Positions 36,461 to 49,129 of a stretch of 64,000 nucleotides of DNA are shown piece after piece. The DNA is from Osmia lignaria lignaria (Eukaryota; Arthropoda; Insecta; Hymenoptera; Megachilidae). Below the pieces are notes generated by a model that had not been told where the DNA came from, did no database searches, and was given only the letters and a program-made list of their open reading frames with translations. Numbering within the stretch: the stretch's first letter is position 1; the number at the start of each line of letters is the position of its first letter. The stretch lies in contig NW_027478161.1 of the NCBI RefSeq assembly GCF_051020975.1, positions 23,720,001 through 23,784,000 on the forward strand, given 5' to 3'. Position numbers and translations under genes: made by a program.

Positions 36461-38389
36461 TTGCAGATTTATCTCAAGGGAAGGGGCCTGACGGACATAT
36501 TTCGAGATATTTCTTCTTCTTGTTGTTCTTCTTCTGCACAGCTAAGCTGGAAGTGGCATTTGCGGCTCGCACTAGTGCAGAGTTATCTCAAAGAAAGGGG
36601 CCACGGTGTTTCTGTATCTCTATTATGTTGGTGCGGCTTCGGAACTTTTAAATATCTCGATATATCTAGAAAACTACGCTTCTGATCAAAAAATATCATA
36701 GAACATAAATTGTAGGAAACATAATTCTCTACAAAAAACGTCTCTTAACATTTTGCCATAGCTCGCTTCGTTTCCGAGATATTTGCAGATTCAGCTCAAA
36801 GGAACGGGCCTGACGGACATATTTCGAGATATTTTTCTTCTTGTTGTTCTTCCTCTGCACAGCTAAGCTGGAAGTGGCATTTGCAGCTCGCAATAGTGCA
36901 GAGTTATCTCAAAGAAAGGGGCCACGGTGTTTCTGTATCTCTATTATGTTGGTGCGGCTTCGGAACTTTTAAATATCTTGATATATCTCGAGAACTACGC
37001 ATCTGATCAAAAAATATCATACTACATGAAAAGTAGGAAACTTAATTCTCTACAAGAAAGGTCTCCAAACATTTTGCCATAGTTCGCTTCGTTTCCGAGA
37101 TATTTGCAGATTTATCTCAAGGGAAGGGGCCTGACGGACATATTTCGAGATATTTCTTCTTCTTGTTGTTCTTCTTCTGCACAGCTAAGCTGGAAGTGGC
37201 ATTTGCGGCTCGCACTAGTGCAGAGTTATCTCAAAGAAAGGGGCCACGGTGTTTCTGTATCTCTATTATGTTGGTGCGGCTTCGGAACTTTTAAATATCT
37301 TGATATATCTCGAGAACTATGCATCTGATCAAAAAATATCATAGAACATAAAAAGTAGGAAACTTAATTCTCTACAAATAAAGTCTCTTAACATTTTGCC
37401 ATAGCTCGCTTCGTTTCCGAGATATTTGCAGATTTATCTCAAGGGAAGGGGCCTGACGGACATATTTCGAGATATTTCTTCTTCTTGTTGTTCTTCTTCT
37501 GCACAGCTAAACTGGAAGTGGCATTTCCAGCTCGCAATAGTGCAGAGTTATCTCAAAGAAAGGGGCCACGGTGTTTCTGTATCTCTATTATGTTGGTGCG
37601 GCTTCGGAACTTTTAGATATCTTGATATATCTCGAGAACTACGCATCTGATCAAAAAATATCATAGAACATAAAAAATAGGAAACTTAATTCTCTACAAA
37701 AAAGGTCTCTTAACATTTTGCCATAGCTCGCTTCGTTTCCGAGATATTTGCAGATTTATCTCAAGGGAAGGGGCCTGACAGACATATTTCGAGATATTTC
37801 TTCTTCTTGTTGTTCTTCTTCTGCACAGCTAAGCTGGAAGTGGCATTTGCGGCTCGCACTAGTGCAGAGTTATCTCAAAGAAAGGGGCCACGGTGTTTCT
37901 GTATCTCTATTATGTTGGTGCGGCTTCGGAACTTTTAAATATCTCGGTATAGCTCGAAAACTACGCTTCTGATCAAAAAATATCATAGAACATAAATTGT
38001 AGGAAACATAATTCTCTACAAAAAAGGTCTCTTAACATTTTGCCATAGCTCGCTTCGTTTCCGAGATATTTGCAGATATATCTCAAGGGAAGGGGCCTGA
38101 CGGACATATTTCGAGATATTTCTTCTTCTTGTTGTTCTTCTTCTGCACAGCTAAGTTGGAAGTGGCATTTGCAGCTCGCAATAGTGCAGAGTTATCTCAA
38201 AGAAAGGGGCCACGGTGTTTCTGTATCTCTATTATGTTGGTGCGGCTTCGGAACTTTTAAATATCTCGATATATCTCGAAAACTGCGCTTCTGATCAAAA
38301 AATATCATAGAACATAAATTGTAGGAAACATAATTCTCTACAAAAAAGTCTCTTACATTTTGCCATTGCTCGCTTCGTTTCCGAGATAT
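36461..38389 (+). repeat. 6-unit HOR (1,929 bp), copy 3
   Basis: Private marks: CATAGTTCGCTTCG before unit c (near 37079) and CCTGACAGAC in unit e (near 37785). Both recur exactly 3,858 bp later in copy 5. Unit e keeps CTCGGTATAGCTCG. Confidence 0.9.
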
Positions 38390-40318
38390 TTGCAGATTTA
38401 TCTCAAGGGAAGGGGCCTGACGGACATATTTCGAGATATTTCTTCTTCTTGTTGTTCTTCTTCTGCACAGCTAAGCTGGAAGTGGCATTTGCGGCTCGCA
38501 CTAGTGCAGAGTTATCTCAAAGAAAGGGGCCACGGTGTTTCTGTATCTCTATTATGTTGGTGCGGCTTCGGAACTTTTAAATATCTCGATATATCTAGAA
38601 AACTACGCTTCTGATCAAAAAATATCATAGGACATAAATTGTAGGAAACATAATTCTCTACAAAAAACGTCTCTTAACATTTTGCCATAGCTCGGTTCGT
38701 TTCCGAGATATTTGCAGATTCAGCTCAAAGGAACGGGCCTGACGGACATATTTCGAGATATTTTTCTTCTTGTTGTTCTTCCTCTGCACAGCTAAGCTGG
38801 AAGTGGCATTTGCAGCTCGCAATAGTGCAGAGTTATCTCAAAGAAAGGGGCCACGGTGTTTCTGTATCTCTATTATGTTGGTGCGGCTTCGGAACTTTTA
38901 AATATCTTGATATATCTCGAGAACTACGCATCTGATCAAAAAATATCATACTACATGAAAAGTAGGAAACTTAATTCTCTACAAGAAAGGTCTCCAAACA
39001 TTTTGCCATAGCTCGCTTCGTTTCCGAGATATTTGCAGATTTATCTCAAGGGAAGGGGCCTGACGGACATATTTCGAGATATTTCTTCTTCTTGTTGTTC
39101 TTCTTCTGCACAGCTAAGCTGGAAGTGGCATTTGCGGCTCGCACTAGTGCAGAGTTATCTCAAAGAAAGGGGCCACGGTGTTTCTGTATCTCTATTATGT
39201 TGGTGCGGCTTCGGAACTTTTAAATATCTTGATATATCTCGAGAACTATGCATCTGATCAAAAAATATCATAGAACATAAAAAGTAGGAAACTTAATTCC
39301 CTACAAATAAAGTCTCTTAACATTTTGCCATAGCTCGCTTCGTTTCCGAGATATTTGCAGATTTATCTCAAGGGAAGGGGCCTGACGAACATATTTCGAG
39401 ATATTTCTTCTTCTTGTTGTTCTTCTTCTGCACAGCTAAACTGGAAGTGGCATTTCCAGCTCGCAATAGTGCAGAGTTATCTCAAAGAAAGGGGCCACGG
39501 TGTTTCTGTATCTCTATTATGTTGGTGCGGCTTCGGAACTTTTAGATATCTTGATATATCTCGAGAACTACGCATCTGATCAAAAAATATCATAGAACAT
39601 AAAAAATAGGAAACTTAATTCTGTACAAAAAAGGTCTCTTAACATTTTGCCATAGCTCGCTTCGTTTCCGAGATATTTGCAGATTTATCTCAAGGGAAGG
39701 GGCCTGACGGACATATTTCGAGATATTTCTTCTTCTTGTTGTTCTTCTTCTGCACAGCTAAGCTGGAAGTGGCATTTGCGGCTCGCACTAGTGCAGAGTT
39801 ATCTCAAAGAAAGGGGCCACGGTGTTTCTGTATCTCTATTATGTTGGTGCGGCTTCGGAACTTTTAAATATCTCGGTATATCTCGAAAACTACGCTTCTG
39901 ATCAAAAAATATCATAGAACATAAATTGTAGGAAACATAATTCTCTACAAAAAAGGTCTCTTAACATTTTGCCATAGCTCGCTTCGTTTCCGAGATATTT
40001 GCAGATATATCTCAAGGGAAGGGGCCTGACGGACATATTTCGAGATATTTCTTCTTCTTGTTGTTCTTCTTCTGCACAGCTAAGTTGGAAGTGGCATTTG
40101 CAGCTCGCAATAGTGCAGAGTTATCTCAAAGAAAGGGGCCACGGTGTTTCTGTATCTCTATTATGTTGGTGCGGCTTCGGAACTTTTAAATATCTCGATA
40201 TATCTCGAAAACTGCGCTTCTGATCAAAAAATATCATAGAACATAAATTGTAGGAAACATAATTCTCTACAAAAAAGTCTCTTACATTTTGCCATTGCTC
40301 GCTTCGTTTCCGAGATAT
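38390..40318 (+). repeat. 6-unit HOR (1,929 bp), copy 4
   Basis: Carries CTCGGTTCG (38691), AATTCCCTAC (near 39295), CCTGACGAAC in unit d (39355), AATTCTGTAC before unit e, and CTCGGTATATCTCG in unit e. All recur 3,858 bp later in copy 6. Confidence 0.9.
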
Positions 40319-42247
40319 TTGCAGATTTATCTCAAGGGAAGGGGCCTGACGGACATATTTCGAGATATTTCTTCTTCTTGTTGTTCTTCTTCTGCACAGC
40401 TAAGCTGGAAGTGGCATTTGCGGCTCGCACTAGTGCAGAGTTATCTCAAAGAAAGGGGCCACGGTGTTTCTGTATCTCTATTATGTTGGTGCGGCTTCGG
40501 AACTTTTAAATATCTCGATATATCTAGAAAACTACGCTTCTGATCAAAAAATATCATAGGACATAAATTGTAGGAAACATAATTCTCTACAAAAAACGTC
40601 TCTTAACATTTTGCCATAGCTCGCTTCGTTTCCGAGATATTTGCAGATTCAGCTCAAAGGAACGGGCCTGACGGACATATTTCGAGATATTTTTCTTCTT
40701 GTTGTTCTTCCTCTGCACAGCTAAGCTGGAAGTGGCATTTGCAGCTCGCAATAGTGCAGAGTTATCTCAAAGAAAGGGGCCACGGTGTTTCTGTATCTCT
40801 ATTATGTTGGTGCGGCTTCGGAACTTTTAAATATCTTGATATATCTCGAGAACTACGCATCTGATCAAAAAATATCATACTACATGAAAAGTAGGAAACT
40901 TAATTCTCTACAAGAAAGGTCTCCAAACATTTTGCCATAGTTCGCTTCGTTTCCGAGATATTTGCAGATTTATCTCAAGGGAAGGGGCCTGACGGACATA
41001 TTTCGAGATATTTCTTCTTCTTGTTGTTCTTCTTCTGCACAGCTAAGCTGGAAGTGGCATTTGCGGCTCGCACTAGTGCAGAGTTATCTCAAAGAAAGGG
41101 GCCACGGTGTTTCTGTATCTCTATTATGTTGGTGCGGCTTCGGAACTTTTAAATATCTTGATATATCTCGAGAACTATGCATCTGATCAAAAAATATCAT
41201 AGAACATAAAAAGTAGGAAACTTAATTCTCTACAAATAAAGTCTCTTAACATTTTGCCATAGCTCGCTTCGTTTCCGAGATATTTGCAGATTTATCTCAA
41301 GGGAAGGGGCCTGACGGACATATTTCGAGATATTTCTTCTTCTTGTTGTTCTTCTTCTGCACAGCTAAACTGGAAGTGGCATTTCCAGCTCGCAATAGTG
41401 CAGAGTTATCTCAAAGAAAGGGGCCACGGTGTTTCTGTATCTCTATTATGTTGGTGCGGCTTCGGAACTTTTAGATATCTTGATATATCTCGAGAACTAC
41501 GCATCTGATCAAAAAATATCATAGAACATAAAAAATAGGAAACTTAATTCTCTACAAAAAAGGTCTCTTAACATTTTGCCATAGCTCGCTTCGTTTCCGA
41601 GATATTTGCAGATTTATCTCAAGGGAAGGGGCCTGACAGACATATTTCGAGATATTTCTTCTTCTTGTTGTTCTTCTTCTGCACAGCTAAGCTGGAAGTG
41701 GCATTTGCGGCTCGCACTAGTGCAGAGTTATCTCAAAGAAAGGGGCCACGGTGTTTCTGTATCTCTATTATGTTGGTGCGGCTTCGGAACTTTTAAATAT
41801 CTCGGTATAGCTCGAAAACTACGCTTCTGATCAAAAAATATCATAGAACATAAATTGTAGGAAACATAATTCTCTACAAAAAAGGTCTCTTAACATTTTG
41901 CCATAGCTCGCTTCGTTTCCGAGATATTTGCAGATATATCTCAAGGGAAGGGGCCTGACGGACATATTTCGAGATATTTCTTCTTCTTGTTGTTCTTCTT
42001 CTGCACAGCTAAGTTGGAAGTGGCATTTGCAGCTCGCAATAGTGCAGAGTTATCTCAAAGAAAGGGGCCACGGTGTTTCTGTATCTCTATTATGTTGGTG
42101 CGGCTTCGGAACTTTTAAATATCTCGATATATCTCGAAAACTGCGCTTCTGATCAAAAAATATCATAGAACATAAATTGTAGGAAACATAATTCTCTACA
42201 AAAAAGTCTCTTACATTTTGCCATTGCTCGCTTCGTTTCCGAGATAT
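40319..42247 (+). repeat. 6-unit HOR (1,929 bp), copy 5
   Basis: Repeats copy 3, with CATAGTTCGCTTCG near 40937 and CCTGACAGAC in unit e. The exception is the linker after unit a, which reads CATAGGAC here and CATAGAAC in copy 3 (40560 against 36702). This sets the left limit of the 12-unit duplication. Confidence 0.9.
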
Positions 42248-44176
42248 TTGCAGATTTATCTCAAGGGAAGGGGCCTGACGGACATATTTCGAGATATTTC
42301 TTCTTCTTGTTGTTCTTCTTCTGCACAGCTAAGCTGGAAGTGGCATTTGCGGCTCGCACTAGTGCAGAGTTATCTCAAAGAAAGGGGCCACGGTGTTTCT
42401 GTATCTCTATTATGTTGGTGCGGCTTCGGAACTTTTAAATATCTCGATATATCTAGAAAACTACGCTTCTGATCAAAAAATATCATAGGACATAAATTGT
42501 AGGAAACATAATTCTCTACAAAAAACGTCTCTTAACATTTTGCCATAGCTCGGTTCGTTTCCGAGATATTTGCAGATTCAGCTCAAAGGAACGGGCCTGA
42601 CGGACATATTTCGAGATATTTTTCTTCTTGTTGTTCTTCCTCTGCACAGCTAAGCTGGAAGTGGCATTTGCAGCTCGCAATAGTGCAGAGTTATCTCAAA
42701 GAAAGGGGCCACGGTGTTTCTGTATCTCTATTATGTTGGTGCGGCTTCGGAACTTTTAAATATCTTGATATATCTCGAGAACTACGCATCTGATCAAAAA
42801 ATATCATACTACATGAAAAGTAGGAAACTTAATTCTCTACAAGAAAGGTCTCCAAACATTTTGCCATAGCTCGCTTCGTTTCCGAGATATTTGCAGATTT
42901 ATCTCAAGGGAAGGGGCCTGACGGACATATTTCGAGATATTTCTTCTTCTTGTTGTTCTTCTTCTGCACAGCTAAGCTGGAAGTGGCATTTGCGGCTCGC
43001 ACTAGTGCAGAGTTATCTCAAAGAAAGGGGCCACGGTGTTTCTGTATCTCTATTATGTTGGTGCGGCTTCGGAACTTTTAAATATCTTGATATATCTCGA
43101 GAACTATGCATCTGATCAAAAAATATCATAGAACATAAAAAGTAGGAAACTTAATTCCCTACAAATAAAGTCTCTTAACATTTTGCCATAGCTCGCTTCG
43201 TTTCCGAGATATTTGCAGATTTATCTCAAGGGAAGGGGCCTGACGAACATATTTCGAGATATTTCTTCTTCTTGTTGTTCTTCTTCTGCACAGCTAAACT
43301 GGAAGTGGCATTTCCAGCTCGCAATAGTGCAGAGTTATCTCAAAGAAAGGGGCCACGGTGTTTCTGTATCTCTATTATGTTGGTGCGGCTTCGGAACTTT
43401 TAGATATCTTGATATATCTCGAGAACTACGCATCTGATCAAAAAATATCATAGAACATAAAAAATAGGAAACTTAATTCTGTACAAAAAAGGTCTCTTAA
43501 CATTTTGCCATAGCTCGCTTCGTTTCCGAGATATTTGCAGATTTATCTCAAGGGAAGGGGCCTGACGGACATATTTCGAGATATTTCTTCTTCTTGTTGT
43601 TCTTCTTCTGCACAGCTAAGCTGGAAGTGGCATTTGCGGCTCGCACTAGTGCAGAGTTATCTCAAAGAAAGGGGCCACGGTGTTTCTGTATCTCTATTAT
43701 GTTGGTGCGGCTTCGGAACTTTTAAATATCTCGGTATATCTCGAAAACTACGCTTCTGATCAAAAAATATCATAGAACATAAATTGTAGGAAACATAATT
43801 CTCTACAAAAAAGGTCTCTTAACATTTTGCCATAGCTCGCTTCGTTTCCGAGATATTTGCAGATATATCTCAAGGGAAGGGGCCTGACGGACATATTTCG
43901 AGATATTTCTTCTTCTTGTTGTTCTTCTTCTGCACAGCTAAGTTGGAAGTGGCATTTGCAGCTCGCAATAGTGCAGAGTTATCTCAAAGAAAGGGGCCAC
44001 GGTGTTTCTGTATCTCTATTATGTTGGTGCGGCTTCGGAACTTTTAAATATCTCGATATATCTCGAAAACTGCGCTTCTGATCAAAAAATATCATAGAAC
44101 ATAAATTGTAGGAAACATAATTCTCTACAAAAAAGTCTCTTACATTTTGCCATTGCTCGCTTCGTTTCCGAGATAT
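42248..44176 (+). repeat. 6-unit HOR (1,929 bp), copy 6
   Basis: Repeats copy 4 with the same marks: CTCGGTTCG at 42549, AATTCCCTAC, CCTGACGAAC at the unit 43213, AATTCTGTAC and CTCGGTATATCTCG. I saw no difference from copy 4 at the sites compared. Confidence 0.9.
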
Positions 44177-44724
44177 TTGCAGATTTATCTCAAGGGAAGG
44201 GGCCTGACGGACATATTTCGAGATATTTCTTCTTCTTGTTGTTCTTCTTCTGCACAGCTAAGCTGGAAGTGGCATTTGCGGCTCGCACTAGTGCAGAGTT
44301 ATCTCAAAGAAAGGGGCCACGGTGTTTCTGTATCTCTATTATGTTGGTGCGGCTTCGGAACTTTTAAATATCTCGATATATCTAGAAAACTACGCTTCTG
44401 ATCAAAAAATATCATAGGACATAAATTGTAGGAAACATAATTCTCTACAAAAAACGTCTCTTAACATTTTGCCATAGCTCGCTTCGTTTCCGAGATATTT
44501 GCAGATTCAGCTCAAAGGAACGGGCCTGACGGACATATTTCGAGATATTTTTCTTCTTGTTGTTCTTCCTCTGCACAGCTAAGCTGGAAGTGGCATTTGC
44601 AGCTCGCAATAGTGCAGAGTTATCTCAAAGAAAGGGGCCACGGTGTTTCTGTATCTCTATTATGTTGGTGCGGCTTCGGAACTTTTAAATATCTTGATAT
44701 ATCTCGAGAACTACGCATCTGATC
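44177..44724 (+). repeat. 6-unit HOR, partial copy 7 (units a and b)
   Basis: Units a and b match copies 3 to 6. Then at 44725 the tail changes to GATCTAAAAAT and the following linker is the ordinary AGAACATAAAAAG instead of ACTACATGAAAAG. This is the right boundary of the regular HOR. Confidence 0.85.
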
Positions 44725-45440
44725 TAAAAATATCATAGAACATAAAAAGTAGGAAACTTAATTCTCTACAAAAAAGGTCTCTTAACATTTTGCCATAGCT
44801 CGCTTCGTTTCCGAGATATTTGCAGATTTATCTCAAGGGAAGGGGCCTGACGGACATATTTCGAGATATTTCTTCTTCTTGTTGTTCTTCTTCTGCACAG
44901 CTAAGCTGGAAGTGGCATTTACAGCTCGCAATAGTGCAGAGTTATCTCAAAGAAAGGGGCCACTGTGTTTCCGTATCTCTATTATGTTGGCACGGCTTCG
45001 CAACTTTTAAATATCTTGATATATCTCGAGAACTACGCATCTGATCTAAAAATATCATGGAACATAAAAAGTAGAAAACTTAATTCTCTACAAAAAAGGT
45101 CTCTTAACATTTTGCCATAGCTCGCTTCGTTTCCGAGATATTTGCAGATTTATCTCAAGGGAAGGGGCCTGACGGACATATTTCGAGATATTTCTTCTTC
45201 TTGTTGTTCTTCTTCTGCACAGCTAAGCTGGAAGTGGCATTTGCAGCTCGCAATAGTGCAGAGTTATCTCAAAGAAAGGGGCCACGGTGTTTCTGTATCT
45301 CTATTATGTTGGTGCGGCTTCGGAACTTTTAAATATCTTGATATATCTCGAGAACTACGAATCTGATCAAAAAATATCGTAGAACATAAAAAGTAGGAAA
45401 CTTAATTCTCTACAAATAAAGTCTCATAACATTTTGCCAT
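44725..45440 (+). repeat. Transition units at the right edge of the 6-unit HOR
   Basis: The tails before 44820 and before 45142 read GATCTAAAAAT instead of GATCAAAAAAT. The unit at 44820 also has CACTGTGTTTCCG and TTGGCACGGCTTCGC. The linker before 45142 has CATGGAACAT and AGTAGAAAAC, a pair seen again before 63144. Confidence 0.7.
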
Positions 45441-46720
45441 AGCTCGCTTCGTTTCCGAGATATTTGCAGATTTATCTCAAGGGAAGGGGCCTGACGGACA
45501 TATTTCGAGATATATCTTCTTCTTGTTGTTCTTCTTCTGCACAGCTAAACTGGAAGTGGCATTTCCAGCTCGCAATAGTGCAGAGTTATCTCAAAGAAAG
45601 GGGCCACGGTGTTTCTGTATCTCTATTATGTTGGTGCAGCTTCGGAACTTTTAAATATCTTGATATATCTCGAGAACTACGCATCTGATCAAAAAATATC
45701 ATAGAACATAAAAAGTAGGAAACTTAATTCTCTACAAAAAAGGTCTCTTAACATTTTGCCATAGCTCGCTTCGTTTCCGAGATATTTGCAGATTTATCTC
45801 AAGGGAAGGGGCCTGACGGACATATTTCGAGATATTTCTTCTTCTTGTTGTTCTTCTTCTGCACAGCTAAACTGGAAGTGGCGTTTCCAGCTCGCAATAG
45901 TGCAGAGTTATCTCAAAGAAAGGGGCCACGGTGTTTCTGTATCTCTATTATGTTGGTGCGGCTTCGGAACTTTTAAATATCTTGATATATCTCGAGAACT
46001 ACGAATCTGATCAAAAAATATCGTAGAACATAAAAAGTAGGAAACTTAATTCTCTACAAATAAAGTCTCATAACATTTTGCCATAGCTCGCTTCGTTTCC
46101 GAGATATTTGCAGATTTATCTCAAGGGAAGGGGCCTGACGGACATATTTCGAGATATTTCTTCTTCTTGTTGTTCTTCTTCTGCACAGCTAAGCTGGAAG
46201 TGGCATTTGCAGCTCGCAATAGTGCAGAGTTATCTCAAAGAAAGGGGCCACGGTGATTCTGTATCTCTATTATGTTGGTCCGGCTTCGGAACTTTTAAAT
46301 ATCTTGATATATCTCGAGAACTACGCAACTGATCAAAAAATATCATAGAACATAAAAAGTAGGAAACTTAATTCTCTACAAAAAAGGTCTCTTAACATTT
46401 TGCCATAGCTCGCTTCGTTTCCGAGATATTTGCAGATTGATCTCAAGGGAAGGGGCCTGACGGACATATTTCGAGATATTTTTTCTTCTTGTTGTTCTTC
46501 TTCTGCACAGCTAAGCTGGAAGTGGCATTTACAGCTCGCAATAGTGCAGAGTTATCTCAAAGAAAGGGGCCACTGTGTTTCCGTATCTCTATTATGTTGG
46601 TGCGGCTTCGGAACTTTTAAATATCTTGATATATCTCGAGAACTACGCATCTGATCAAAAAATATCATACAACATAAAAAGTAGGAAACTTAATTCTCTA
46701 CAAAAAAGGTCTCTTAACAT
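45440..46720 (+). repeat. Block with counterparts at +5,150 and +6,438
   Basis: The units at 45786, 46108 (CGGTGATTCTG, CGCAACTGATC) and 46430 (GCAGATTGATC, ATATTTTTTCTTC, CACTGTGTTTCCG) match 50936, 51258 and 51580 at offset 5,150 bp. The units at 45464 (GATATATCTTCTTC) and 45786 match 51902 and 52224 at offset 6,438 bp. The order of the parts is changed between copies, so at least two exchanges are needed. Confidence 0.75.
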
Positions 46721-47717
46721 TTTGCCATAGCTCGCTTCGTTTCCGAGATATTTGCAGATTTATCCCAAGGGAAGGGGCCTGACGGACATATTTCGAGATA
46801 TTTCTTCTTCTTGTTGTTCTTCTTCTGCACAGCTAAGCTGGAAGTGGCATTTGCAGCTCGCAATAGTGCAGAGTTATCTCAAAGAAAGGGGCCACGGTGT
46901 TTCTGTATCTCTATTATGTTGGTCCGGCTTCGGAACTTTTAAATATCTTGATATATCTCGAGAACTACGCATCTCATCAAAAAATATCATAGAACATAAA
47001 AAGTAGCAAACTTAATTCTCTACAAAAAAGGTCTCTTAACATTTTGCCATAGCTCGCTTCGTTTCCGAGATATTTGCAGATTTATCCCAAGGGAAGGGGC
47101 CTGACGGACATATTTCGAGATATTTCTTCTTCTTGTTGTTCTTCTTCTGCACAGCAAACCTGGAAGTGGCGTTTCCAGCTCGCAATAGTGCAGAGTTATC
47201 TCAAAGAAAGGGGCCACGGTGTTTCTGTATCTCTATTATGTTGGTGCGGCTTCGGAACTTTTAAATATCTTGATATATCTCGAGAACTACGCATCTGATC
47301 AAAAAATATCATAGAACATAAAAAGTAGGAAACTTAATTCTCTACAAAAAAGGTCTCTTAACATTTTGCCATAGCTCGCTTTGTTTCCGAGATATTTGCA
47401 GATTTATCTCAAGGGAAGGGTCCTGACGGACATATTTCGAGATATTTCTTCTTCTTGTTGTTCTTCTTCTGCACAGCTAAGCTGGAAGTGGCATTTACAG
47501 CTCGCAATAGTGCAGAGTTATCTCAAAGAAAGGGGCCACGGTGTTTCTGTATCTCTATTATGTTGGTGCGGCTTCGGAACTTTTAAATATCTTGATATAT
47601 CTCGAGAACTACGCATCTGATCAAAAAATATCATAGAACATAAAAAGTACGAAACTTAATTCTCTACAAAAAAGGTCTCTTAACATTTTGCCATAGCTCG
47701 CTTCGTTTCCGAGATAT

Positions 47718-48041
47718 TTGCAGATATATCTCAAGGGAAGGGGCCTGACGGATATATATTTCGAGATATTTCTTCTTCTTGTTGTTCTTCTTCTGCACAG
47801 CAAAACTGGAAGTGGCATTTCCAGCTCGCAATAGTGCAGAGTTATCTCAAAGAAAGGGGCCACGGTGTTTCTGTATCTCTATTATGTTGGTGCGGCTTCG
47901 GAACTTTTAAATATCTTGATATATCTCGAGAACTACGCATCTGATCAAAAAATATCATAGAACATAAAAAGTAGGAAACTTAATTCTCTACAAAAAAGGT
48001 CTCATAACATTTTGCCATAGCTCGCTTCGTTTCCGAGATAT
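47718..48041 (+). repeat. 324 bp monomer with 2 bp insertion
   Basis: Reads GACGGATATATATTTCGAG where other units read GACGGACATATTTCGAG. This is the only net insertion in the window; all other length variants are deletions. It looks like AT dinucleotide slippage after a C-to-T change. Otherwise it resembles 53509 and 58327 (GCAGATATATC, CAGCAAAACTGG). Confidence 0.8.
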
Positions 48042-49129
48042 TTGCAGATTTATCTCAAGGGAAGGGTCCTGACGGACATATTTCGAGATATTTCTTCTTC
48101 TTGTTGTTCTTCTTCTGCACAGCTAAGCTGGAAGTGGCATTTACAGCTCGCAATAGTGCAGAGTTATCTCAAAGAAAGGGGCCACGGTGTTTCTGTATCT
48201 CTATTATGTTGGTGCGGCTTCGGAACTTTTAAATATCTTGATATATCTCGAGAACTACGCATCTGATCAAAAAATATCATAGAACATAAAAAGTACGAAA
48301 CTTAATTCTCTACAAAAAAGGTCTCTTAACATTTTGCCATAGCTCGCTTCGTTTCCGAGATATTTGCAGATATATCTCAAGGGAAGGGGCCTGACGGACA
48401 TATTTCGAGATATTTCTTCTTCTTGTTGTTCTTCTTCTGCACAGCTAAACTGGAAGTGGCATTTCCAGCTCGCAATAGTGCAGAGTTATTTCAAAGAAAG
48501 GGGCCACGGTGTTTCTGTATCACTATTATGTTGGTGCGGCTTCGGAACTTTTAAATATCTTGATATATCTCGAGAACTACGCATCTGATCAAAAAATATC
48601 ATAGAACATAAAAAGTAGGAAGCTTAATTCTCTACAAAAAAGGTCTCTTAACATTTTGCCATAGCTCGCTTCGTTTCCGAGATATTTGCAGATTTATCAC
48701 AAGGGAAGGGTCCTGACGGACATATTTCGAGATATTTCTTCTTCTTGTTGTTCTTCTTCTGCACAGCTAAGCTGGAAGTGGCATTTACAGCTCGCAATAG
48801 TGCAGAGTTATCTCAAAGAAAGGGGCCACGGTGTTTCTGTATCTCTATTATGTTGGTGCGGCTTCGGAACTTATAAATATCTTGATATATCTCGAGAACT
48901 ACGCATCTGATCAAAAAATATCATAGAACATCAAAAGTAGGAAACTTAATTCTCTACAAAAAAGTTCTCTTAACATTTTGCCATAGCTCGCTTCGTTTCC
49001 GAGATATTTGCACATTGATCTCAAGGGAAGGGGCCTGACGGACATATTTCGAGATACTTCTTCTTCTTGTTGTTCTTCTTCTGCACAGCTAAGCTGGAAG
49101 TGGCATTTACAGCTCGCAATAGTGCAGAG

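Larger units (their letters stand above)
36703..44724 (+). repeat. 12-unit super-repeat (3,858 bp) within the 6-unit HOR
   Basis: Sequence 36703-40866 and its counterpart 40561-44724 (offset 3,858 bp) share every private variant I checked. First differences are at 36702/40560 on the left and 40867/44725 on the right. Alternating 6-unit copies differ from each other (3 and 5 against 4 and 6), so the last expansion step copied two HOR units together. About 4.16 kb of apparent identity means either a very recent duplication or an assembly artefact. Confidence 0.82.

Noticed and set aside
47621..47863. Reverse-strand ORFs of 65-80 codons (739-969, 28044-28241, 29332-29529, 47020-47217, 47621-47863, 53455-53652, 58273-58470)
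   Set aside because: They appear only where a substitution removes a stop in the antisense of the same monomer; they have no independent support.
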